A stretch of DNA of 17,907 bases. Origin: an uncultured Clostridia bacterium. Its GTDB lineage: Bacteria > Bacillota > Clostridia > TANB77 > CAG-508. Position numbers and translations under genes: made by a program. Positions 7,817 through 16,400 of this stretch are shown one piece after another. Under the pieces are notes generated by a model. It was not told the origin of the DNA. It made no database searches and saw only the letters and a list, made by a program, of their open reading frames with translations. Numbering within the stretch: the first letter of the stretch is position 1; each line of letters opens with the position of its first letter. The DNA lies in assembly GCA_944391155.1 (NCBI GenBank), contig CALXSO010000004.1, forward strand, positions 1-17,907. Direction: 5' to 3'.

Positions 7817-7843
7817 CAAAATAGAACAAGAAAGGAAAAGAAA

Positions 7844-10024
7844 ATGGATAAAATTATAAAAACAATAGCAGAAGAATTAAACGTAAAAGAAAAACAAGTA
7901 GAATCAGCAATAAAATTAATAGACGAAGGAAACACAATTCCATTCATAGCACGTTATAGAAAAGAAGTAACAGGAGGATTAAGTGACGAAATACTAAGAG
8001 ACTTAGGAGAAAGATTAAATTACCTAAGAAACCTAGAAACAAGAAAAGAAGAAGTTGTAAAATCAATAGATGAGCAAGGAAAATTAACAGACGAAATATT
8101 ACAAGCAGTTGCAATAGCAAAAACATTAGCAGAAGTAGAAGACATATATAGACCATACAAACAAAAGAAAAAAACAAGAGCAACAGTAGCAAAAGCAAAA
8201 GGATTAGAACCATTAGCAGAAATAATCATAGAGCAAAAAGAAACAAAACCAATAGAAGAAATTTCAATCGAATACATAAACATAGACAAATTAAATGAAG
8301 AAGACAAGAAAAATAAAGACAAAGTAGTAGCAAATGCAGAAGAAGCAATACAAGGTGCATTAGATATAATAGCAGAAAATATATCAGACGATCCAAAATA
8401 CAGAAAAGAAATAAAAAGGCTATGCTACAGAGAAGCAAGCATAGTAACAAAATCAGCAAAAGAAGAAAAATCAAACTATGAGATGTACGCAGAATTTCAA
8501 GAATTAATAAAACACATACCAAGTCATAGAATACTAGCAATAAACAGAGGAGAAAAAGAAGAATTTTTAAAAGTAAAAATAGAAAAACCAGAAGAGAAAA
8601 TATTACAATTCATAGAAAAAGACATAATAAAAGGAGAAACACAATTCACCCAAATGCTAAAAGAAACGATACTAGACAGTTTTAAAAGATTAATAGAACC
8701 ATCAATAGACAGAGAAATTAGATCAGACCTAACAGAAAAAGCAGAAGAAAAAGCAATAAAAGTATTTGGACAAAACTCAAAACAACTATTACTAGGAGCA
8801 CCAATAAAAGGAAAAACAGTAATGGGATTTGACCCAGCATATAGAACAGGATGTAAAATAGCAGTAATAGATGAAACAGGAAAATTATTAGACTACACCA
8901 CGGTATACCCAACAGAACCACAAAATGATATAGAAAACGCAAAAAAAGAACTATTAAAATTAATAGAAAAAGATAAAATAGACATGATAGCAATAGGAAA
9001 TGGAACAGCATCAAGAGAATCAGAAATGTTTGTATCAGACATGATAAAAGAAACAAAAAGAGATGTACACTATGTCATCGTAAGTGAAGCAGGAGCATCA
9101 GTATATTCAGCATCAAAACTTGCAACAGAAGAATATCCAGATATAAATGTATCAATAAGAGGGGCAATATCAATAGCAAGAAGACTACAAGATCCACTAG
9201 CAGAACTTGTAAAAATAGATCCAAAAGCAATAGGAGTAGGACAATATCAACAAAAAGAAAAAAAAAAAAAATTAGCCGAAAGTTTAACAGGAGTTGTAGA
9301 AGACAGTGTTAATAAAGTAGGAGTAGATGTAAATACAGCAACACCATCACTATTATCATATGTATCAGGAATAAACAACACAATTGCAAAAAATATAGTA
9401 AAATATAGAGACGAAAACGGAAAGTTAAAAAATAGAAAAGAATTATTAAAAGTACCAAAATTAGGAAAAGTAGCATTTGAACAATGTGCAGGATTTTTAA
9501 GAATATTTGATGGAGATAATCCATTAGAAATAACAGCAGTACATCCAGAAAGTTATGATGCAACAGAAAAATTATTAAATCAATTAGGATTTAACAAAGA
9601 AGATTTAAGAAACAAAGAAAAATTAGAAGAGTTAAAACAAAAACTAAAAACAATAGACATTGAAAAAACAGCAAAAGAGATAGGAATTGGAGAAATGACA
9701 CTAACAGATATAATCGCAGAGCTAAGTAAACCTGGAAGAGATCCACGTGAAGATATGCCAAAACCAATTCTAAGAAGTGATGTATTAAAACTAGAAGATT
9801 TAAAAGAAGGAATGATTCTAACTGGAACAGTAAGAAATGTAATAGATTTCGGAGCCTTTGTAGATATTGGGATAAAACATGATGGTTTAGTACATATTTC
9901 AGAATTAAGCGATAAATTTGTAAAAAACCCATCAGATGTAGTATCTGTTGGAGATATTGTAAAAGTAAAAGTAATTAAAATTGATAAAGAAAGACAAAAA
10001 GTAGGTCTATCAATGAAATGTTAA
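7844..10024 (+). CDS. tex: Tex family RNA-binding S1-domain protein
   Basis: Tex proteins are cytoplasmic nucleic-acid-binding proteins related to eukaryotic Spt6, linked to transcription and RNA metabolism. The 726-aa protein has the standard length and order. There is a helical N-terminal Tex domain (1-200, with IPFIARYRKE at 32-41) and a helical linker. A YqgF-type RNase H-like fold spans about 325-450 (MGFDPAYRTGCK at 327-338). Helix-hairpin-helix repeats span about 495-560 (VDVNTATPSLL and VPKLGKVAFEQC), and a C-terminal S1 domain spans 655-724 (GTVRNVIDFGAFVDIG). AAAGGA at 7831-7836 is 7 nt before the ATG. Codons 472-476 contain a run of 14 A (9258-9271), a possible slippage site in an otherwise intact frame. 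It has its own promoter and converges with the response regulator gene. Confidence 0.96.
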   Translation: MDKIIKTIAEELNVKEKQVESAIKLIDEGNTIPFIARYRKEVTGGLSDEILRDLGERLNYLRNLETRKEEVVKSIDEQGKLTDEILQAVAIAKTLAEVEDIYRPYKQKKKTRATVAKAKGLEPLAEIIIEQKETKPIEEISIEYINIDKLNEEDKKNKDKVVANAEEAIQGALDIIAENISDDPKYRKEIKRLCYREASIVTKSAKEEKSNYEMYAEFQELIKHIPSHRILAINRGEKEEFLKVKIEKPEEKILQFIEKDIIKGETQFTQMLKETILDSFKRLIEPSIDREIRSDLTEKAEEKAIKVFGQNSKQLLLGAPIKGKTVMGFDPAYRTGCKIAVIDETGKLLDYTTVYPTEPQNDIENAKKELLKLIEKDKIDMIAIGNGTASRESEMFVSDMIKETKRDVHYVIVSEAGASVYSASKLATEEYPDINVSIRGAISIARRLQDPLAELVKIDPKAIGVGQYQQKEKKKKLAESLTGVVEDSVNKVGVDVNTATPSLLSYVSGINNTIAKNIVKYRDENGKLKNRKELLKVPKLGKVAFEQCAGFLRIFDGDNPLEITAVHPESYDATEKLLNQLGFNKEDLRNKEKLEELKQKLKTIDIEKTAKEIGIGEMTLTDIIAELSKPGRDPREDMPKPILRSDVLKLEDLKEGMILTGTVRNVIDFGAFVDIGIKHDGLVHISELSDKFVKNPSDVVSVGDIVKVKVIKIDKERQKVGLSMKC

Positions 10025-10110
10025 AAAAGAGAAAGTTGGACTGAAGTGAACCCAAAATTTTGCGAAGAAATAGCGGAAGGATTTAGATTAAAGGAGAGAG
10101 AGTAAGACTA

Positions 10111-10160
10111 AAGTGCACTCCAAATGTTAGACAAAAAAGTTTAACATTTAGAGTGCACTT
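10111..10160. terminator. Hairpin between convergent tex and response regulator genes
   Basis: Nineteen-base arms at 10111-10129 and 10142-10160 (AAGTGCACTC start) pair with a single mismatch, which can be a G-U on one strand, around a 12-nt loop. It starts 5 nt beyond the response regulator stop and 86 nt beyond the tex stop, so it probably serves both. The flanking T tracts are poor on both strands. The 86 nt between the tex stop and the stem hold nothing I recognise. Confidence 0.65.
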
Positions 10161-10165
10161 CAAAC

Positions 10166-11227
10166 TTATTTATATTTCTCCTGAATTTCCTTAATTTCAT
10201 CAAAATGATTTTCCAAAATATCAATAAAAACATCATCAATATCAGGATCAAACTGAGTACCACGACAACGCATAAACTCAGAAATAATCCTATCTATAGG
10301 TAAAGCTTCACGATAAGCTCTTTTAGAAGCCATAGCATCGAAACTATCAGCAACAGCAGCAATTCTAGCCAAATAAGGAATATCCTCTCCAGCCAATTTT
10401 CCTGGATAACCAGTACCATCATATTTTTCATGATGATGTTCTACAATAGGTAAAATATCCTTAAAAATACTAGCATTTGATAAAATATGAACACCAATAT
10501 TAGGATGTTGTTTAATCTGAGAATACTCATCATCATCAAGTTTTCCCTCTTTTTGAATAATACTATCAGGCACACCTATTTTACCAATATCATGAAACAA
10601 ACCGCCAATTTGAAGAGTCTTTAAATCATCATCAGACAACCCCAATCTTTTACCAATTAAAACTGAATAAGCAGCGACTCTATCAGAATGACCTCTAGTA
10701 TAAATATCTTTAGCCTCAATAGTATATCTTAAAGTTTGAATTGATTCCAAATAAGCATGTTCTAATTTTTCATAAGTATCAGATAATTCATCATTAATTT
10801 TTTTTATGTGGTTCATCTGTTCAATAGATTTAATACCAGATTCAATCAACAATAACAATTGATCAAACTTATCACTTTTTTCGCAATAACCTTGAATATC
10901 CAATCTTCTAATTGTATCAAGTGGAGGAGCTAAATCCTTATGACCAGTAAGTAATAAAATATATAAATCTTTATTAAATTTGCGAATTTCTTCAACAACT
11001 TGATCTCCATGAAAAGGAGTCATTATGAAATCTAAAATCATCAAATCAAAATGTTCAGTCTTCACAAGTTCAACAGCCTTTATTGGATCAGTAACACCTG
11101 TAAAATCATAACCAGAACGTTTTAAAAATATAGACAAAGAATCAACAATTCCCTCTTCATCATCAACTGCCAAAATTTTATATTTATAATTTTCAGGATT
11201 TTGTATATTTTGCGTACCTATTCTCAT
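10166..11227 (-). CDS. Response regulator with HD-GYP output domain
   Basis: A two-component response regulator whose output is a predicted cyclic-di-GMP (or related cyclic dinucleotide) phosphodiesterase. The 353-aa protein has a receiver domain at about 16-135. Acidic D22/D23, phospho-acceptor D66, T94 and K117 are all present. A coiled linker runs to about 165. The HD-GYP domain spans about 165-350, with GHSDRV (179-184), H212-D213 in FHDIGKIG, HHHE (264-267) and DGTGYP (270-275), so the metal ligands and GYP motif are intact. I chose ATG 11227 because GGGGAGG (11232-11238) precedes it and a promoter lies just upstream. A longer frame to 11368 would add a hydrophobic 47-residue tail from non-coding DNA. 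It lies downstream of the synthetase and kinase genes and is the likely partner of that kinase. Confidence 0.93.
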   Translation of the reverse strand: MRIGTQNIQNPENYKYKILAVDDEEGIVDSLSIFLKRSGYDFTGVTDPIKAVELVKTEHFDLMILDFIMTPFHGDQVVEEIRKFNKDLYILLLTGHKDLAPPLDTIRRLDIQGYCEKSDKFDQLLLLIESGIKSIEQMNHIKKINDELSDTYEKLEHAYLESIQTLRYTIEAKDIYTRGHSDRVAAYSVLIGKRLGLSDDDLKTLQIGGLFHDIGKIGVPDSIIQKEGKLDDDEYSQIKQHPNIGVHILSNASIFKDILPIVEHHHEKYDGTGYPGKLAGEDIPYLARIAAVADSFDAMASKRAYREALPIDRIISEFMRCRGTQFDPDIDDVFIDILENHFDEIKEIQEKYK

Positions 11228-11257
11228 AATAACCTCCCCATAATTTATTTTAAAAAT

Positions 11258-11286
11258 ATTATATAAATAACTTTTATAAAAAGCAA
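11258..11286 (-). promoter_or_regulatory. Sigma-A promoter of the HD-GYP response regulator
   Basis: On the minus strand, TTGCTT (11281-11286) and TATAAT (11258-11263) are separated by 17 nt. The predicted start is around 11251, about 24 nt before the start codon and just ahead of its GGGGAGG site. Confidence 0.75.
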
Positions 11287-11348
11287 GAGTTTTTGTAAAA
11301 GTTAATGTATAAATTAAGACAAAAAAATAAAAAAAGTTAAAAATAAAT

Positions 11349-11394
11349 AAATGTGAGTTTTTACCCAAATTAAAGAAAGTAAAAACTCACATTT
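11349..11394 (-). terminator. Terminator-like hairpin after the histidine kinase
   Basis: Sixteen-base perfect arms at 11349-11364 and 11379-11394 (GTAAAAACTCACATTT and its complement) with a 14-nt loop. On the minus strand a T-rich stretch follows (ATTTATTTATTTTTAAC, then a run of T). It starts 29 nt past the kinase stop and lies before the response regulator promoter, so it should separate the two transcripts at least partly. Confidence 0.65.
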
Positions 11395-11423
11395 GCAAAT
11401 AATAAATAAAACAATCAATAACA

Positions 11424-12044
11424 TTATAAAGGTAAAGTAATATAAAAAGTAGTACCTTTTCCACTTTCTGATTCAAAAGTAATATCACCATTAAAATGAG
11501 CTTTAATAGTAGAATAAGACATATATAAACCAAGACCTGTACCGTTTTTTCCCTTTGTAGTAATCATTTCATTAAACAATTTATCTTTAACCTTATCAGA
11601 TAAACCAGGTCCATAATCTTTTATAGAGATAATTATATTATTTTTATCCTCAGTAAAAGAAATAGACAAATCAATATTCTGTTCTGGTTTTCCTTCATAA
11701 GCTTGAATTGAATTAGAAATCATATTATTTATTACTTGTACTAAACTATTTATGTCTCCATGAAGAATAGTATTTTCAGGAACATTTAACGAAACTCTTA
11801 AATAAATCAATGCATTTTTTAATTCATGTTTCATCAAAATATCAACTCTCTTTAATAATTCTTCCACATCAAAAGTCACATTATCAGCTTCAGAAAGTGT
11901 AACAGCTTGACCTTTTACAGCTGTAATAATATCAGACATATAACTTGTATAATCTTTTATTTTAACAACCCAACTAGACATATCCTTTGCAATATCATGA
12001 TGATCTTGAGAATTAACACCGAGGGTTATCAATAGAAGCATCAT
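11424..12044 (-). CDS. Sensor histidine kinase, C-terminal ATPase part (frame-shifted)
   Basis: This frame holds the second half of the kinase: the rest of the dimerisation helices (IAKDMSSWVVKIKDYTSY) and a complete HATPase domain. The N box is NNMISNSIQAY, the G1 box DYGPGLS, and the G2 box GKNGTGLGLYMS. By similarity it is meant to continue the upstream frame, joining ...IDNPR to VNSQDHH... near 12018-12022. Going from the first to the second frame needs a +1 shift (skip one base). The ATG-ATG at 12044 is unlikely to be a true start: only an AAGAG-like stretch lies directly against it, and the first nine residues (MMLLLITLG) are out-of-frame sequence of the upstream gene. If the shift is real, this part would not be joined to the histidine. 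It could be a pseudogene fragment, a recoded product or a sequence error. Confidence 0.7.
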   Translation of the reverse strand: MMLLLITLGVNSQDHHDIAKDMSSWVVKIKDYTSYMSDIITAVKGQAVTLSEADNVTFDVEELLKRVDILMKHELKNALIYLRVSLNVPENTILHGDINSLVQVINNMISNSIQAYEGKPEQNIDLSISFTEDKNNIIISIKDYGPGLSDKVKDKLFNEMITTKGKNGTGLGLYMSYSTIKAHFNGDITFESESGKGTTFYITLPL

Positions 12045-13422
12045 ACTCTTTAATCAAATCCGTTAATCCTTCAGCAGCACCGGAAATAGACATTATAGGA
12101 GTTTTTAAATTATGAGCTATACCACCAATAAGTTGACCAAGAGAAGCCAAACGCTCTTTTTCCATTAATGTATCCTGATTATCATGAAGTTGTTTAATGT
12201 AACTATTTCTTAAATCTTGAATTCGGTTAAAGGCAATAGTCAAATCTCCAATTTCATCATTTGAATATACAGAAAGTTTAGAAGTCAAAGCATTAGATGA
12301 ATTATTAGAAATATTAGACAAATTATTAGAAATTACTTTTAAATCATTTCCATAATTTACAGCAATTATAATAATAAATAATAAATTAACAAAAAATACA
12401 ATTGCAAAAAGAGGAATGATTGAAAATAGGGTATCATCTGTAAAAACAGAATACCTAATACCTAAAATCCAATCTTGCCCATCAATATTTTCTCTAATAA
12501 AAGCTCCTTGAACTGGATTTCCGTAGTATTCATATGTATGGCCATTATGAGTATCTTCAAAATCAAAAATATATGTTTTAAAGAAATCAGATAAACTTGC
12601 ATCAGAGTAATAAACTTCACCATTTTCAGAGATGATAAAAAGTGAATCATCACTTGATTGTAAGTTAATACTTTCTAAAATTTGTTTTGCTTCATCAATA
12701 GATTCTACATTCTTATCTTCAAAACTTGATGTCAAAGACTGTTTATAATAATTAAATAAAGAATCACCTTTAATTTCAGTTATTTGAGAATATAAAATTA
12801 AAAATGAAAACAATATAGTAAACACAAGTAAAGGTAACAACTGTAGAAACATTTTAATCTTTAAATTAAATCTAATTCCATACATAGAATCAGTAATTTT
12901 AATTTTCTTTAGTACAGTTTCAAAAAGAAAGCGACTAAAAGAATACAAAAGTAATGCAAGTAAAGCACACATAGAAAATATTATAAAAGTAACTTTCAAA
13001 GAAAAGACTAATTCTTGTTTTAAAATAAGTAAACCTATAAAAACTAATAGTGGAGGTAAAATTAAAAATATAAGTAGCATAACTATAGGATAATTAAAAC
13101 AAGTTTTAATTATAGGTAATAATTCTTTTGAATTTTTCTTTAAATCAAAATTAGATATATTATCAATCTTATTCAGTTTTCTAAATGCCATAGGTAATAT
13201 TATCAAAAATGTAATAATTGCAAAAAATACAATTGCAATATACTGAGTAGTATAATGGAAAAAGTTAACCTTTATCTGAAAGTCATTATTAATTGAATCA
13301 GGTGGATAATTAAGAAGAATAGGAATTAAAGGATAATAAATTAATCCTACAATTAATAGTCCTATAATACATGCAAAAGTTAACTTCATATTAATTGGTA
13401 TTTTTCTAAAAAAATTTTTCAT
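12013..13422 (-). CDS. Sensor histidine kinase, N-terminal sensor and histidine part (frame-shifted)
   Basis: The membrane half of a sensor kinase, 469 aa before a premature stop. Five hydrophobic segments occur at about 15-38, 58-80, 111-134, 140-170 and 190-213. An extracytoplasmic sensor follows (about 215-330; LFIISENGEV and GAFIRENIDGQDW recall a single-Cache or PAS-like fold). A sixth segment at 333-357 leads to a HAMP-like linker (DEIGDLTIAF) and the H box GGIAHNLKTP with phospho-acceptor H437. The frame ends 30 residues later (IDNPRC), before the ATPase domain. The ATG lies 1 nt after the synthetase stop, and its ribosome-binding site (AGGGGA) is inside the synthetase's last codons, so translation is coupled. 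With one base skipped near 12020 the full kinase would be about 665 aa. Confidence 0.8.
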   Translation of the reverse strand: MKNFFRKIPINMKLTFACIIGLLIVGLIYYPLIPILLNYPPDSINNDFQIKVNFFHYTTQYIAIVFFAIITFLIILPMAFRKLNKIDNISNFDLKKNSKELLPIIKTCFNYPIVMLLIFLILPPLLVFIGLLILKQELVFSLKVTFIIFSMCALLALLLYSFSRFLFETVLKKIKITDSMYGIRFNLKIKMFLQLLPLLVFTILFSFLILYSQITEIKGDSLFNYYKQSLTSSFEDKNVESIDEAKQILESINLQSSDDSLFIISENGEVYYSDASLSDFFKTYIFDFEDTHNGHTYEYYGNPVQGAFIRENIDGQDWILGIRYSVFTDDTLFSIIPLFAIVFFVNLLFIIIIAVNYGNDLKVISNNLSNISNNSSNALTSKLSVYSNDEIGDLTIAFNRIQDLRNSYIKQLHDNQDTLMEKERLASLGQLIGGIAHNLKTPIMSISGAAEGLTDLIKEYDASIDNPRC

Positions 13423-13423
13423 A

Positions 13424-16400
13424 TTAAAGTCCCCTTATTATAAATTTAATATAATCTTTTGTAATAGAATTCCATTTAAAACCTAAAGAAGACAAAATAT
13501 TCACCGTTTTATTACTTGAAAAGATAATTTTATCAGAGCTTAATAAATTTTTAACATTAAACTGTTCAATAAAACCTAAACCATCTTTATTCTTAGATTC
13601 AGAAATGAATGAAGCAAGAGCCTTTTCAAAAGCATCATTTTGTGCAAATTGAAGCTTTATATCATTCTTATTAAATATATCAATAATTACATTCATAGAA
13701 ACATAATTATCATCATATAAATGGAAAACATTAACATTATATTTTATTGGATAATGAATAGCAAGTTTAACAATTGCATCAGAACATAAATCAACAGGTG
13801 TCAACTCTAATTGATAATCTTTTAATGAAATTGGTAGCATTTTAAGATTCTTAATTGTTTTTAATTTATTAATAAAACCATTTTCATTAGCATTAAACTG
13901 AAATTTATAATCTGAATATCTATTTGTTAAATTACCAATTCTATAGATATTTGCTACTAAACCTTTACTCAAAGATTTGTATATTTCTTCTTCTGCAATA
14001 AATTTTGTTTTAACATAAATATTATCTTCATACTTTTGATTAATATAAAATTTATCCTCATCAAAAACACCATTATAATTTACTTCAACCAATCCATAGC
14101 CAGAAACAGTCATTGTTGAAATATGGTTAAGTACAGCATCAAAACTAAGACAAAATTCAATAATATTATTAGTAGCTTCAATATTTATTTTTTCAGACAA
14201 ACTATAATCACCATAATGCCTTACATCAGCCGCAGAGTGAATAACGCATGAAATCTTATTTCCCAAAGAGTTATACTCTTCATCAGATAATCCAAATTTT
14301 TTATTAGTGATATTAGAATCTACCACAAAAATTCTTTTATCAATTAAATCAATATATTTACCATCAAAATAATAATTAAGTCTATCAATAAGTCTAGATT
14401 TAGAAGACTGTCCATTCTTATTTCTAATACTACAGTATATACTAGAATTAGAATTATCAATTAAAGATGCCAAAATATGAATACCTAAAAATCCTGTAAC
14501 ACCAGTTAATAAAATAGCATTATTAGAATTTTTAAAAGTAGACTGCAAAGGCTTTTGTATATCCGAAATACTTGTAATATACTGAGTAGACAATTCGGTT
14601 GAGATTTTATCATCAGAAGTATTAGAAATTTTTTTAGCAATAGATTCTATAGTTGGATTATCATAAAAATCCTGTATTCCCAAATTAATATTATAAAGAT
14701 ATAATTTGCTAACAAGTTTTATAATCATTAAAGAATCCATACCATATTCAAAAAAATTATCATCAACACCAATATCTAAACTTAAGACTTCTTTAAAAAG
14801 GCTATAAAGAAACTCTTCTGTATCATTTCTAGGAAGAAGTTTATTTTTAGAAATTTGATAATTAGGTTTAAACACAGGACTCTTTCTATTAATTTTGCCA
14901 TTAGGTGTTAAAGGTATTGAATCAATTTGAGTTACAGTTTTAGGAATCATATAATGAGGTAATGACTTCATAAGATAAACGATAAGATCTTGTGATTTTA
15001 TAGTCTTATCAGAAACAACATAAGCATTTAACGAATTATCTTGAAGCAAAACAACAACATTATTAATACAAGGGTAGGTCATTATAGCATTTTCAATTTC
15101 ACCAAGTTCAATTCTAAATCCATGTACTTTAGCCTGAAAATCGCTTCTTCCCAAATGTACAATTTCACCATTTTTTTGAATATATGCCAAATCTTTTGTA
15201 TTATATATAATTGAATCATCAAAAGGAGAGTTTACAAAAACCTCATTTGTTAAATCTGGTCTATTATAATATCCTTTACATACTCCGTCACCACCAATAT
15301 ACAAATTTCCTGGAATATAAGGAGGTAACAAATTCATATTATCATCTAATATATAAACTTGAGTATTTGCAATAGGAGTACCAATAGTAATATTTTCTTC
15401 TGATGGAGATTCTTTTATAGTTGACCATACTGCTGTTTCAGTAGGACCATACATATTAAATATTTTAAGCCAAGAAAATTTATGTAATTGATTTAACAAA
15501 TTTTTAGGCAAAGATTCACCACCAATCATCAAATCAGAAATATTATTTAAAAAATCAGTATTATCATTTAATAAAGCCGAAAATCTTGAAGGCGTTGTTT
15601 GAATCATATTTACATTATATTTTTTACACAAATTACTTAAATCAGAGGCAATGTTTTGTTCCTGTTCATTTGCAATAACAACAGTTAAACCATTTAATAA
15701 ACCACCCCAAAATTCAGTAACAAATATATCAAAACAGATAGTTGTAACAGAAACAATAACTTTATTACAAGAAAAATCAATTCTCTGTTTCAAACCAGAT
15801 AAATAATTATTAACATTTCTATGCATAAGCATAACACCTTTTGGTTTTCCAGTAGAACCAGAAGTATAAATTAAATACATTAAATCATCAGGTTTATTAA
15901 TAACTTTTAAATTATGTGTAGAATAATTCTTATAAATATCACTATTTAAACAAATATTAACTTTGTTCTTAAAATCATAAAGATTTTCAGTAAAATTATC
16001 AACTAAAACTAATTTTGTACCAGAATCTTCTAACATATATGAAACTCTTTCCTCAGGATATTCCGGATCAATAGGCACATAAGCAGCACCAGACTTCAGA
16101 ATAGCTAATATACCAACAGCCATTTCTAATGAACGTTTAGTAACAATTCCGACAAACATATTAGAAGAAATTCCTTTTTCCTCTCGCAAGTAATTAGCTA
16201 ACTGATTTGCTTTTTTATTTAATTCATCATAAGTTAAAGTATTATTTCCAAAAGCAATTGCAATTTTATTAGGATTAACTTTACATTGCATTTCAAATAA
16301 TTCATTTATAGTTTTATCTTTAGGATAATCTAAATAAGTATTATTAAAGTTAAATAAAAGATCATTTTTCTCAGAAGGAGTAACAATTTCAATTTCATCA

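Noticed and set aside
7944..9932. Several long minus-strand open frames rich in Leu and Phe opposite tex.
   Set aside because: They are mirror images of the A-rich tex codons, have no ribosome-binding sites and show no family features.
11228..11368. A longer start for the response regulator that would add 47 hydrophobic residues and look like a membrane anchor.
   Set aside because: The extension runs across a promoter and into a terminator-like hairpin, has no ribosome-binding site at 11368, and ATG 11227 has a strong GGGGAGG site.
11424..12044. The C-terminal kinase frame as an independent ATPase-only gene with its own start at 12044.
   Set aside because: No properly spaced ribosome-binding site, its first residues are out-of-frame sequence of the upstream gene, and the family continuity across the shift is good.
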